Assembly (NCBI RefSeq): GCF_947179165.1
Contig: NC_077244.1
Coordinates: 11,100,449-11,164,448, forward strand
Origin: Solanum dulcamara
Lineage: Eukaryota > Streptophyta > Magnoliopsida > Solanales > Solanaceae
Length of the DNA: 64,000 nucleotides
Direction of reading: 5' to 3'
Shown here: piece after piece, positions 46,814 to 59,159 of the stretch
Position numbering within the stretch: the first letter of the stretch is position 1
Layout: the number at the start of each line of letters is the position of its first letter
Notes under the pieces: generated by a model
Told to the model about the DNA's origin: nothing
The model's input: only the letters and a program-made list of their open reading frames with translations
Database searches by the model: none
Made by a program: the position numbers and the translations under genes

Positions 46814-47218
46814 TGTAACGACTTGTCCCATTCATTACAAATAGGACAATGGAAAAGGATTTCGGTCCAGAAAACTTGGGGTAGTAACTTCGAAAAAACT
46901 TAGCCTAGACCAGACTTGGACGAATTCTGAGTCAGGTGAAGTCTAGGGTTATCATGTTAATGATGGAAGATTAAATATCTAATTTGATTATATAGGCTAA
47001 TAGCTAAGATAATACAGAGCATTTATGGCTTCGCAAAATCGTATTTGGGCGAGTAAAACTCCTAGAATTGAATTTAGCGTGAAGGATATATTTTAATATG
47101 TCTTGGAAAGAGGGTATGTTGTGAAATGAGGGCTTGGAGATCAAACTCCGAGCTCTCTGTTTCCATACAACCCGCCAGAGTGGGATGATCCCGATAGAGC
47201 AGGGCAGATGTGACTTAA
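46814..47218 (+). repeat. LTR F1' (3' LTR of element F1), truncated
   Basis: It begins 'tgtaacgacttgtcccattc' and aligns with 26482-26900 and 59160-59597. It stops at 'gtgacttaagtcggtg', where block H2 begins; in F2 the LTR goes on as 'gtgacttaagtcggggaaaa'. About three quarters of the LTR is missing. Confidence 0.8.
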
Positions 47219-48009
47219 GTCGGTGAAGTACGATGTTCTGCTATGAGTGTAAACTGCAAAGTCACAAAATTCTACTTGCCATTGTTAAGTCATATAATCC
47301 TAATTTACCATGGATCATAAATGATATAATTAGAGGTGTCAAATCGGTGGATTGGATTGAAATTGAGATATTAAAATGGATTGAAATAGAAATTGGATTA
47401 TGTCATGACCCGTCTAAATTTACCTAGGACTCGAGTGGGCTAAAAATTGAGTTGGATCCTGACCCGATCAATTTAACTCGATTAATCTCAATAATTTTAA
47501 TCTAATGTGAATTCTAAACTTAAAAGTAAAACTAAATCAAAAAAAGACATACTTAATATAAATGGGGGAAAAAATATTAGTGTCTACGATTAAAATTTTA
47601 ATAAATTTAAATAAAAAAAAAATAATTGAAGGAAAATATGAAAAGCCGATTGTGTTATAGATATAGATAACCAATCAGTTTTTTAGATTTATTAATTTAG
47701 TAGAAGAAGGAAACTTAAATCGAGCAACAAGACTCCTATTGTAAGAATTTCAAGAAAGATTAGATTGCTTGTGCTATTTAATTGTGTTAATTATTTTTTT
47801 ATCCTTTTTATCTATCACTTTTGCAACAACAAAAAAAAGTTAGAATATTTATCATTTGAAGAAAGTATTTATTTTCTTCGATTCTATCCTTAATGATATG
47901 ACAATTTTAAATGACCAATAAGAATAGCCGGATATATTACTATTTATTTAGCACTAGCATTATACTTTAGTTTTTACTTTATCAGTCATGCCTCGAAAGT
48001 AAGTATGTA

Positions 48010-48052
48010 TATATACATACATACATATATATATATGTATACACACACACAC
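48010..48052. repeat. TATG/CATA and CA microsatellite
   Basis: A run of 'tatatacatacatacata' followed by 'tatatgtatacacacacacac'. Simple sequence; no further meaning seen. Confidence 0.8.
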
Positions 48053-48233
48053 TTCAGGTCCACCTTAAGTTTGTTGAGGGTAACATTTGTTTAATTATTG
48101 AAATATAATTTATGTGTAAAGATAAAAAAGAAAAGTGGATGAAATTGTGCAATAGAAAGGCTGACAGAGTTACAACTTTTCAAACATATATACTTTCATT
48201 TTTTACTATAAAACACATTACATATAAAGGTAT

Positions 48234-48332
48234 TAGGGTCGTCTCGACCATAAGGCCACTAAAACAATCGCTTGGGGCCCCCACTTTCTTTCAAAGATGT
48301 ATATCTATCTATCTATCTATCTACACACACAA

Positions 48333-48370
<38 letters not shown>

Positions 48371-49071
48371 TTTTTTTTTAAAATCTCATATATTGATAAA
48401 TTTGAAAAGAAATTTTTGAATAGAAAATACAATATTTTTGTACCTCATTTAATATAAGAATCGTTTTAATATTTGAAAAATGGAATAGTATTTAGTTAAG
48501 TGTAGAAACCTTTCTTATGTGGCTATCTATTTTGTTGCCTCATTTATATCGTGACGATTATCATGAACTAACATTATTATTCGTATATTTACTTTTTTTA
48601 TTCTCCTTTTATTATTTTATTCTCTCATCATTGAATATTCTAGAGTCTCTCAAGCGGTCAAACCTTCTACATTATGCAAAAGTTATTGTTGTATGTTTAT
48701 AAAAAAATCAAATTATTTTTTGGTTTCTTCTTAAAATTTCAAGAACTAAATCTAATCAACACTGTTTTTAATATCATTCTATCAACTTATCAAATTCAGC
48801 GCAACACTATTTTGATATCACTATATAAACTTTTCAAATTTTTGAGTCAGGTTTATTATTCTAACTTTATATTATATATTTTTCATTGAAAATTTACATT
48901 GTTTACATTCTTACTTCATAACCTCTGCATATATCCTACCTCTTCAGACCTCATTTACATGATTACACTAATTATATTGTAAATATTCAATCTCTACATG
49001 TCAACTAAAAAAAAATAAGGTCTCTCTATGAAGTTTGACTTTAGGCCCCCAAACTTGTTGAGACGGCGCTG
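48234..49071. mobile_element. hAT-like non-autonomous DNA transposon
   Basis: The terminal inverted repeats are 'tagggtcgtctcgac' (48234-48248) and 'gttgagacggcgctg' (49057-49071). The right end in reverse is CAGCGCCGTCTCAAC, matching the left at 11 of 15 positions. Flanking 8-mers are aaaggtat (48226-48233) and aaaggtaa (49072-49079), identical at seven of eight, the TSD length of hAT transposons. Subterminal sequences on both sides carry 'gcccccac'/'gcccccaaa' phrases. The 838-bp body is AT-rich with microsatellites and short decayed frames; no BED zinc finger or hAT transposase is recognisable. Confidence 0.7.
48299..48380. repeat. Compound microsatellite (ATCT)n-(AC)n-(AT)n-(T)n
   Basis: Tandem 'atct' units are followed by 'acacac' interrupted by one 'aaac', then 'atatat' and a T run, all within the hAT-like element. 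Confidence 0.9.
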
Positions 49072-49605
49072 AAAGGTAATTAATATAACAGTAAAAAATA
49101 AACATATAATATCTTAAATTAAAAAGTGGATAGCCTTTACGTGGTGAAGGAGATTTAATTGTAAGAATGATTTTGTCTAGTAAGTTTGGATACCCAATCT
49201 GAATAGAAGAAACCCATATTATCCATATTTTACCCGTGATTTATCCATTTTCAGCGGGTTGAATATGGGTAGAGCCCATATTTGACCCATTATTAAAAGT
49301 CACTCACCCAACCTATTTAAATATGGGCGGGTTGGGAGGGTTAGCAAAAAATGGGTTAAGATTGCCGGCACTAGTGACAAGGTAGTTTAGTCGGTATTAT
49401 TAACCTTTTTACTGACTAAAATATAGTATCAATTATAATTTTTTATACTTTTTTTGAGAAATGAATTTGTCATAATTATTATGCATTTGTGGATAAAAAA
49501 TGAATTTCATAGTTAATGTAGCTGTATTTAGTGACAAAACACTAAGTCGTTCAAACAAATGTTATATATATTTTAATGTCAACTATTTATTTTAAATAAT
49601 TATTG

Positions 49606-52475
49606 TATATACGTTTTTTTATAAATTGACTTAATACACACATGTAAAGCACATACTCTAATCTAGTACTATATTAAAAGCATGAAGGTCCTTAATAATG
49701 TTGTTTGAACTTTTTGCCCTTCATTAAAAGGTTCCTCTTTATTCAAAATTGTCTTTTCACTATTTTTTGAGTAATTATTATTTAAATATTATCCTAATAT
49801 TTCAAAATTGAAATTAATTAAAGTTCCAATTTAATCTAGACAAGAAACCATAATATTTAACACTTCTAATCAATTAAAATTTTACCTGATATAAAAAATA
49901 TAATATGTCTAGAATTTATTAATATATGATATATAAATAAATTATTACCAATTATTTGGTTAGTTCCAATTAAGAATTGGAGTTAAGTTTGCCCACCGAA
50001 ATTTCTATAAATGTTGGATTATGGAATTAAAATTTTAATTTAAGTAAATTATTACCTTAATCAAGGTGATACGTATATAAAGGGTGATGGAAAAGTTTCA
50101 TAATAAGGTTTTGGCTTTTTCAATTACTACATTTTCTTCTTATTTTCTTTCTCATATTGCTTTGAACTTCTTAGCCTTATATATACGTTTTTTATAAATT
50201 GACTTAATACACACATGTAAAGCACATACTCTAATCTAGTACTATATTAAAAGCATGAAGGTCCTTAATAATGTTGTTTGAACTTTTTGCCCTTCATTAA
50301 AAGGTTCCTCTTTATTCAAAATTGTCTTTTCACTATTTTTTGAGTAATTATTATTTAAATATTATCCTAATATTTCAAAATTGAAATTAATTAAAGTTCC
50401 AATTTAATCTAGACAAGAAACCATAATATTTAACACTTCTAATCAATTAAAATTTTACCTGATATAAAAAATATAATATGTCTAGAATTTATTAATATAT
50501 GATATATAAATAAATTATTACCAATTATTTGGTTAGTTCCAATTAAGAATTGGAGTTAAGTTTGCCCACCGAAATTTCTATAAATGTTGGATTATGGAAT
50601 TAAAATTTTAATTTAAGTAAATTATTACCTTAATCAAGGTGATACGTATATAAAGGGTGATGGAAAAGTTTCATAATAAGGTTTTGGCTTTTTCAATTAC
50701 TACATTTTCTTCTTATTTTCTTTCTCATATTGCTTTGAACTTCTTAGCCTTATATATACGTTTTTTTTATAAATTGACTTAATACACACATGTAAAGCAC
50801 ATACTCTAATCTAGTACTATATTAAAAGCATGAAGGTCCTTAATAATGTTGTTTGAACTTTTTGCCCTTCATTAAAAGGTTCCTCTTTATTCAAAATTGT
50901 CTTTTCACTATTTTTTGAGTAATTATTATTTAAATATTATCCTAATATTTCAAAATTGAAATTAATTAAAGTTCCAATTTAATCTAGACAAGAAACCATA
51001 ATATTTAACACTTCTAATCAATTAAAATTTTACCTGATATAAGAAATATAATATGTCTAGAATTTATTAATATATGATATATAAATAAATTATTACCAAT
51101 TATTTGGTTAGTTCCAATTAAGAATTGGAGTTAAGTTTGCCCACCGAAATTTCTATAAATATTGGATTATGGAATTAAAATTTTAATTTAAGTAAATTAT
51201 TACCTTAATCAAGGTGATACGTATATAAAGGGTGATGGAAAAGTTTCATAATAAGGTTTTGGCTTTTTCAATTACTACATTTTCTTCTTATTTTCTTTCT
51301 CATATTGCTTTGAACTTCTTAGCCTTATATATACGTTTTTTTTATAAATTGACTTAATACACACATGTAAAGCACATACTCTAATCTAGTACTATATTAA
51401 AAGCATGAAGGTCCTTAATAATGTTGTTTGAACTTTTTGCCCTTCATTAAAAGGTTCCTCTTTATTCAAAATTGTCTTTTCACTATTTTTTGAGTAATTA
51501 TTATTTAAATATTATCCTAATATTTCAAAATTGAAATTAATTAAAGTTCCAATTTAATCTAGACAAGAAACCATAATATTTAACACTTCTAATCAATTAA
51601 AATTTTACCTGATATAAAAAATATAATATGTCTAGAATTTATTAATATATGATATATAAATAAATTATTACCAATTATTTGGTTAGTTCCAATTAAGAAT
51701 TGGAGTTAAGTTTGCCCACCGAAATTTCTATAAATGTTGGATTATGGAATTAAAATTTTAATTTAAGTAAATTATTACCTTAATCAAGGTGATACGTATA
51801 TAAAGGGTGATGGAAAAGTTTCATAATAAGGTTTTGGCTTTTTCAATTACTACATTTTCTTCTTATTTTCTTTCTCATATTGCTTTGAACTTCTTAGCCT
51901 TATATATACGTTTTTTATAAATTGACTTAATACACACATGTAAAGCACATACTCTAATCTAGTACTATATTAAAAGCATGAAGGTCCTTAATAATGTTGT
52001 TTGAACTTTTTGCCCTTCATTAAAAGGTTCCTCTTTATTCAAAATTGTCTTTTCACTATTTTTTGAGTAATTATTATTTAAATATTATCCTAATATTTCA
52101 AAATTGAAATTAATTAAAGTTCCAATTTAATCTAGACAAGAAACCATAATATTTAACACTTCTAATCAATTAAAATTTTACCTGATATAAAAAATATAAT
52201 ATGTCTAGAATTTATTAATATATGATATATAAATAAATTATTACCAATTATTTGGTTAGTTCCAATTAAGAATTGGAGTTAAGTTTGCCCACCGAAATTT
52301 CTATAAATGTTGGATTATGGAATTAAAATTTTAATTTAAGTAAATTAATACCTTAATCAAGGTGATACGTATATAAAGGGTGATGGAAAAGTTTCATAAT
52401 AAGGTTTTGGCTTTTTCAATTACTACATTTTCTTCTTATTTTCTTTCTCATATTGCTTTGAATTTCTTAGCCTTA
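49606..52475 (+). repeat. Five-copy tandem array of a ~574-bp unit
   Basis: Units start at 49606, 50180, 50753, 51328 and 51903, with spacings of 574, 573, 575 and 575 bp, and the last ends at about 52475. Each begins 'tatatacgtttttt' and contains a Helitron-like end ('acacatgtaaagcacata' then 'ctagtactatattaaaag'), 'ggttagttccaattaagaat', and finishes with the first ~50 bp of an RTE LINE 3' tail ('tttctcatattgctttgaac'). Units are nearly identical: I see T-run length changes, two single-base differences in unit 3 and one in unit 5. There is no coding capacity. Confidence 0.95.
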
Positions 52476-52615
52476 TCTGACCTCTTTTTATGTTTCTTTT
52501 GAGCCGAGGGTCTCTCGAAAATAGCCGTCCTACCTTGGTAGGAGTAAGGTCTGCGTACACTTTACCCTCCCCAGACCCCACATTGTGTGATTTTACTAGG
52601 TTGTTTTTGTTGTTT
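52425..52615 (+). mobile_element. RTE LINE / TS SINE 3' tail, severely 5'-truncated
   Basis: It matches 735-914: 'tttctcatattgctttgaa', 'gagccgagggtctctcg', 'taccttggtaggagtaagg', 'tctgcgtacactttaccctc', ending in 'ttgtttttgttgtt'. Block H1 lacks it at the corresponding place (about 8225-8235), so it inserted into H2. Only about 190 bp are present. The right breakpoint of the 574-bp array lies inside it. Confidence 0.8.
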
Positions 52616-53011
52616 AATTTTTATTCAAGTCGCTTTCTTACATGTATTATCCTCATCCTTTCTATTTTTATTTATTTCTTTTAGTTAATATCTTTAAAGG
52701 TTATATATCAATTATACATAATCAATAATTGATAATTGATTGTCCTGTTTTGATAATTTCTTGTGTTTCTCTTTCAGATAAAATTTTCTGATTAAAAAAT
52801 TAACGAAACAAGCATCTTGTCACTGATGAAATAGTCAGAAAAATCAAAGGTTTATTATTATCATTATTATTATTATTATTGAATGAATATACCAGATTGA
52901 CATAGCCTGACCTCACTAAATTTAAAGTTGAGAAAAAAAATAACTTTTTCCTTACAAAAAATTATTTTCTTAATTGAATTCTTCAAAACACTAGATTTCT
53001 TTCAAATTAAA
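52616..53011 (+). repeat. Block H2, right part
   Basis: It matches 8237-8545 ('tttttattcaagtcg', 'ggttatatatcaattatac', 'aaacaagcatcttg', 'ctttcaaattaaaattt') with a (TTA)n run at about 52853-52880 and some extra sequence at 52880-52990. It ends abruptly at about 53011, where element C 3' sequence begins. Confidence 0.65.
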
Positions 53012-55057
53012 ATTTGAGTTCTTGATTGTATTCGTGCCTTGAGTAGCCCCTTAGCTTAGTCTTTATCCGAGTATGAATGATACCAATGGGGAGATATTGT
53101 AACACCCCATGATATCCTAACCTGAGCTAGGCTTAAGGACGATAAGAAAAATTAAGGAAAAGAACTGACTTTGAAGACCACGAGTGTCCTCTATAATTGG
53201 TAGAGGGTTCTACGAGTCGTAGGGATGACTCATAGATCCTGCCAACACTTAGTAAATTATGGTATCCTGGAAACCTTCCTACGATTGCCTTTATGAGTCA
53301 TAATAACTCCAATGAGTTGTAGAAATGACTCGAAGAAGACCTTGACACTTGAAAAAAATTCTAAAGTCGAAGATCACTCCTACGAGTTGAATTTACGATT
53401 CATCAAAGTTCCTATGAGTGTTGAAATGACACATAGAGAAACTCCATAGACTCAGAATTTCAGGCTTTTGAGAAACTCACAGGATGAGTCATTTTTATGA
53501 TTCGTAAACCTGAGTTGTAGACCACCACCTTTTCCATCCTAGTTCCATGATTGAAGATGATGACTCATGAAAGTTTTACAAGTCGTAGAAACGACTCATA
53601 GACCACCTATTTCAGTTTTAATAAAGGGTAGATTGGTCTATTTCCACCCTTCCCAAATAAAAACCCTGATATTTTAGGACTAAATTAAGTCCCTTATCAG
53701 TACCTAGTATGCATAATACTCTCATTAACGCTTAGATTATTTCAGAGCAAGGATTTGAGAAGAAGAGAAAGGTTAGGTTTTAAGTTCTTCAAGCGAGGTC
53801 TTCGAGTTCTTGATTGTTCTTCGTTCCAAGTATGTAAGATTTAACTAAAGCATGGATTTTGTTCCTCCATGTGACCATGATGGTGATAGGTAGATTGTGA
53901 ATGAATTGAGTCCCCATTAATGTATTCTTGAGAATTTCTTTTCTAAAAATTTATATGTTTTAATGATTATTAATAAGTTCATGATTTGATAGAACAGATG
54001 AGTTGAAAGAGTCCAATGGAGACTTATTGGTTTGGTTTGATTTGTATTGATTATCTTATGATCTTTGAGTCTTAAGAGAAGTATCGAGCCCCAGATTAGG
54101 TAGGAGTAAGTAATAACTCGAACCCAATAACTACATCTCTAAACATAAGAAAGGATAAATCCGTTAAGTAGGATGTTTCCCAAATTATTGTCCAGACATG
54201 ATAGGACTTGATTAGTTTTAGATCCATGATTGGTTGATTCGTTCTTACCCTAGCAAGGTAATGGACGGACGTGGAAATAACGTCATCTTGTTGTACTATC
54301 ACTAGCTCATAAGTGATGGTTCTTGGATAAGAAAAATTCCCATAAAGGTCATTCTTGTACTCTGATTGGATTGGATTGAATTAGATCGGATTGGTTTAGA
54401 ATGGATTGGATTTGATTGTACATGATTGGTCCTTGTCTAAATCTTATTCTTCTTTAGAGATAGGACATCTTGATTGAGTTGTTCAACTTTCTGATTTGAG
54501 ATATCTGAGTTGATTTGATTCTACCTTGATACATGTTTTATTCTTCTATATTATATACTCATATATTCTATGTACTAACTCCTATTTGGGCCTGCATCAT
54601 TTCATAATGCAGAGAAGGGTACTAGAGATCCTCAACAGGCACATCGTTGAGGATCTATTCACATCTAGCTATTTGGTGAGTCCTCCCTACTTAAAGAGGA
54701 TACCACATTTATCTTTCCAGCTTTGAGTTTGGTTTTCTTCAATTGATTTGAGATAGCCATGAACCTTTCATTGACACTACTTAGACTATTGATTGAGACT
54801 TTATAGACTAGATTATTGATGTTGTCGATTGGCTTTGTTATTGGCTAATTTTATTTATATTAATCCTATTGATTGGATTAATTAGAAAGACTTTTTAACC
54901 TTTGGCCTTATTTATGATTAGTATCCTCAATGATTTGAGTCTTTCGTTGATAGAATGTAATTGAATGAACGTGTGATTAGACTAAATGGTTTTCTTGAGG
55001 ACTAGTAATGGTCTTTGAGTGCCGACCACGTCTAGGGTACCCTTCCGAAGCGTGCCA
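53012..55057 (+). repeat. Element C 3' end and LTR C2
   Basis: 53012-53097 matches 18444-18528 ('ttcttgattgtattcgtgcc', 'gtatgaatgat', 'ggggagatatt'). LTR C2 runs from 'tgtaacaccccatgatatcc' at 53098 to about 55057 and lacks the gag-protease block found in C1. It carries the same CTACGAGTC-type palindromes. It is followed directly by B integrase at the same position as C1. Confidence 0.8.
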
Positions 55058-56187
55058 CATTCCTTCCTGGAAGTGGGAATGAATCATTATGGATTTTATT
55101 TTGGTTTTACCTACCACTCTAGATGGCTATAACTCTATTTGGGTGATCATTGATAGATTGACCAAGTCCACCATTTTATCCCAATACGGGTGAAGTATAT
55201 GATGGAGAAGTTAACCTTATTTTACATCAGTCAGATAGTCTGACTTTATGGGGTGCCTATTTCCATTATCTCTAATCCAATTTTATTATTCATCTTTCAC
55301 TTTTGGAGAGCTTTACATCATGGTTTGGGAACTCGATTGGATATGAGTACAATTTTCCACCCTCAGACTGATGGTCAGTCTGAATAGACTATTAAGGTAT
55401 TTGAGTACATGCTTCGAGTATGTGTTATTTACTTTGGTTCTTGATGGGATAATTACTTGACCTTAGCAAAGGTTTTCCAACAACAAAAGTTACCACTCTA
55501 GTATTCAGATGGCCTCATTTGAGGAGTTGTATGGAAGGAGGTGTAGATATCTGATTGGTTGGTTTGATTCTACTGAGATGGACTCATTAGATACAAATTT
55601 GCTTAGAGATGTCATGGAGCAAGTTCGCATAATTCAAGGAAGATTGTTGACAGCTCCGATCCAATAGTAAAGTTATGAAAATTGGAGAGTTTGAGCCTTA
55701 TAGTTCATAGAAGGATATCATGTTTGGCTTCGAGTATCATTCATGAAGGGTGTGATAAGATTCGAAAAGAAGAACAAGTTTAGCCCTAGATTCATTGGTC
55801 CTTTTCAAATTTTGATCCAAGTAGGAGAAGTGGACTATAAGTTGGCCTTGTCAACTAGTTTATCATATGTGCATTTGGTTAACCATGTTTCCATGCTATA
55901 GAAGTATGTGCCCGATGAATCCTATGTGATTTCTCTTAATTTGATGGAGTTGGTTCAGGATTTGATATTTAAGAACGAGCCTATATCCATTCTAGATAGT
56001 CAGGTCTAAAAGCTTACAACCAAGGAGATTACTTCACTAAAGGTGCAGTGGAAACACCATCTAGTCGGTGAGGCGACTTGGAAGATAGAGTCTAACATGC
56101 GTGCCAGTTACCCCAAGCTTTTCAAGGATTTAGGTACTTACTTTTACTTTATATTTGAGGATAAACATGGGTTTTAGTTGTGGATAA
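55058..56187 (+). pseudogene. Element B integrase remnant, second copy
   Basis: It is homologous to 22377-23500. Pieces read 'VRLYGVPISI'-like sequence near 55250, 'WRALHHGLGTRLDMS' near 55310, and a 'FEELYGRRCRYLIGWF'-like segment near 55515. A shared TGA (55692-55694) replaces an Arg codon. More stops than in copy 1 are present. It ends with 'ttgaggataaacatggg' and LTR B3. Confidence 0.78.
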
Positions 56188-58874
56188 TGTAATGACTTGG
56201 CTAGTTATTTTTGGAAATTCATGTGAAATTATAGTTTTATCCCTTTCAATACTGACCTTGAGTCATTTTTCGACTAGTTTGTGAAATTTGGTTCAAATTT
56301 TGAGTGAAAAGTTACGAAGTGTGGGAATTTTAGAGTTTGAAAGGCTGAAGTTGTTAAAAAGTGGTTTTCAGCATCTTTTGGAGTTTCGAGCCTTGGAATG
56401 TAATTTTGTCGATTCCATTATCTTTAAAATGTGAAATTTGATCTAGGAGAATTGTCGGTTTCAAATTTGAAATTGTTCCTTGGAATTGAGGTTCTAAGTT
56501 GGAAATGTGTTAATTTTTAGTCTCCGGGTTAACTTTGGTCAACATCTGAGATTCGAATGCTCTTATCGGATTTTCGACAGTTCCATTGGATTTGAGGGAT
56601 GACTTCAGATCTGGGGGAGGTCTTAGTTGAATTTTCAGAGGCCCCGAGATTGATTTGGTGTTTTGAATCTTAAATTGATTTAGTTGCGACTTTTACGAGA
56701 TCGGGTAAAGGAGACCTCAAATCTTTATTCCATTTTGTTGAGTCTAGAACATCGAATTTATTAGGGTAGCATATGTGGTTTGTGCGCACGGGGTTGTGAA
56801 TGAATCTCGAAGGTCCATTTGGAGTATATTTGATGTTTGTGAAATTTTATATAATTCTGATGCCTCTAACCTCGCTAAAGCAAGAGGGTGGTCGCTTTCG
56901 TGGCTTTTGCTTTTGCAAGGACCCTTCGCTTTCACGAGGGTCTAGTATTTTTCGGGGATCGCAAAAGTAATCAGGTAATTACTTAAGCGGGTATCGTAAA
57001 AGCAACCTTGAGCTCGCTTTCGTGATACCTCAAGGGGTTTCAGGACTAGGATTTTGGGGTTTAACCCCATTTTTTCCCATTTTGAGTTTGAAAACCCCTT
57101 TGAAGAAATTTTGAAGAGGATTTTTGTGGTGAAATAATTGGGCAGGTGTTTATGACCTTAAATCTTCAATTCCCCATTATTAATATTTAATAGTGATTTG
57201 AACATCAAAATTTAGATTTTAATTGACGAAATATAAGGTTTTCAAGAACTTGAGTTTTTAAAGAAAAATGGTGATTTTGAGTTGAATACAACTCCATTTT
57301 TGAAATAATTTTCACCATTGGATTTCAAATACTTTGGGTAACTTATTTATGAAAATATGTTGAGATCAAACCTTATTGTGGAAAAAGAGTTTTTTAGCCG
57401 AATTGATCCATTTATTCAATTTGCGTGTTATGGATGTTGTTAGTTCCAGAATCTCATTATGAATACTTGCTTGACTAGATTGTGTTGATTTGGCTACCGT
57501 TCGATAGGGAAAAACCTCAAGTCTTCGATTGATTTATGATTGATTAAGACAACTAAATCTTTAAACTTTTGTAAATCTTGTGGAATCTTGGAACCTCTTT
57601 GTTGTATGTATTGGGGAGTAATGGGAATGAGGTTATGGGTTATATACTCAAATTGATTAATCTTAATTATAGAATAGGGTTGATGAAAAAAACAATGCAT
57701 TGATTATGATGTGTTGAGAAATGTGAATTACTGTGATGTTGATATTGATGTAACAAGTGAAGAAATGCTTTGATAGCTATGTTGTGGTTGTGAATTACAT
57801 GAACTTGTTATTCTCTTATTGTGTGAAAATGCTTATTTTCATTCGTTCTAGAATACTATGATGAGATATACTATTTTGATGTCATAGTCATTGTCAGCAA
57901 GCATTATTAATGATGAGGTCATTGTCGGTGAGTGTTATTGATGTTGAGGTCACTATCGACAAGTATTATTCATGTCGAGGTCATTGTCTGGGATTGTTAT
58001 TGATGCTGAGGTCATTACTGGTGAGAGATATTGATGCTGAAGTCATTACTAGTGAGAGATATTGATCAAAGTCATTACCGGCAAGAGATATTGATGCTGA
58101 GGTCATTACAAGCAAGAGATATTGATATCAAGGTTATTGCCGATGAGTGTTTTAGATGTCGAGTTCTTTACAAGCAAGTATACGGAATTAGGGGTGATCC
58201 AAATGAGTCTCATTTATTGATTGTACATGATAATCTTGATATTGTGTTTGTTATTCTTGATATTAGTGACCGATAAATATGATACTTGAGAATACTGAGT
58301 TGTAGTGATTGAACTGTGATTATAAAACTTGTGAACTATGTTGTATGAACAATTAGGTTGGGTTATTTTCTGTGCAGGATGTAGTTATGGTAGTTCGGTT
58401 GGGATGGAAGGAGTTCTCGTATTTTTTCTAGATTTATTTTGTTTTATTAGATTAGTTGTTGAGTACGTGATGTTGGTACTCACTCCTTGCTTCTACACTT
58501 GTGTGGGTTTTGATCCCAGATCCACGTGTTAGTTTTCTTCATATTTCTTCCTAGCCTTAAAGAGGATAGGTTGAGAGATCGTTGTTGTCATCTCGGTGGG
58601 TCCCTCTAGTTTCTTTACTTATGTTTTTTCTATTTGAGAAACAAAGACATTAAAACTAGTATTTATCTTTCAATTATGTATTTTTCTAGTGGCTTTACAC
58701 ATGAAAATTAGATTTTGGGGGTATTTCAAAAATGAATAACTTTTCCACGCTTATGTTATTATTATTGATTCATTTCAGAATATCTTTCATTTTTATTGGA
58801 TTTTGGTTGTCTTGTCTTGGTGGGAAAAGATGTATGCCATCACATTCAATTTTAGGTCATTATAGCGTGTGGGT
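56188..58874 (+). repeat. LTR B3
   Basis: It starts 'tgtaatgacttggctag' and ends 'ggtcattata' where B2 has 'gatcgtgaca'. Full-length homology to LTR B2 includes the ten-unit minisatellite with the same shortened unit. Chance open frames in it are not genes. Confidence 0.85.
57870..58180 (+). repeat. Minisatellite in LTR B3 (10 units of ~30 bp)
   Basis: Ten units in the same order as B2, including a shortened seventh unit ('tattgatcaaagtcatt') and a final unit starting 'tttagatgtc'. Confidence 0.85.
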
Positions 58875-59159
58875 TCCATCAGAGGACCGGGTATGTGCAT
58901 TTGTGATCATGTGGGACATGTTTCATGCATTAGTTAATTCAGAATATTATGATTGGAAATCTCTATTATGTTATGACTATTGGTATATGTGCTTGTCTGT
59001 TTTACTATGTTGTAGCTATTTGTTTATATTCATGTTTTGGAACTGGTCGCGTGATCCTACCAGTACATTGTGGTTTTGTATTGATTTTGCACTTGCTTTT
59101 TTCTTATTAAGTACAGGGAATATTCTGACAATTGTCCATGACCTCAGTTGAGATACACG
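58875..59159 (+). repeat. F-like LTR fragment, second copy
   Basis: Counterpart of 26185-26481 ('aggaccgggtatgtgcattt', 'gatcctaccagtacattg'). The 139-codon frame overlapping it (58732-59151) is a chance frame, rich in Cys/Trp/Phe, with no domain. Confidence 0.6.

Larger units (their letters stand above)
47219..49605 (+). repeat. Block H2, left part (second copy of H1), with insertions
   Basis: 47219-47742 matches 6170-6718 ('gaagtacgatgttctgctatgag', 'gatataattagaggtgtc', palindromic 'gtcatgacccg'). 49365-49605 matches 7425-7665. The part between has no counterpart in H1 and includes the hAT-like element at 48234-49071 and microsatellites. Bases 49200-49360 hold inverted 'cccatattt' / 'atatgggc' phrases of unknown origin. 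No coding trace is seen. Confidence 0.6.

Noticed and set aside
48112..48889. Series of short frames in and around the hAT-like element
   Set aside because: They are encoded by microsatellites and AT-rich sequence and show no transposase, BED finger or dimerisation motif.
58732..59151. 139-codon frame rich in Cys, Phe and Trp
   Set aside because: It spans the junction of LTR B3 and an F-like LTR fragment. The homologous sequence at 26040-26430 does not keep the frame open, so it is not conserved as a protein.
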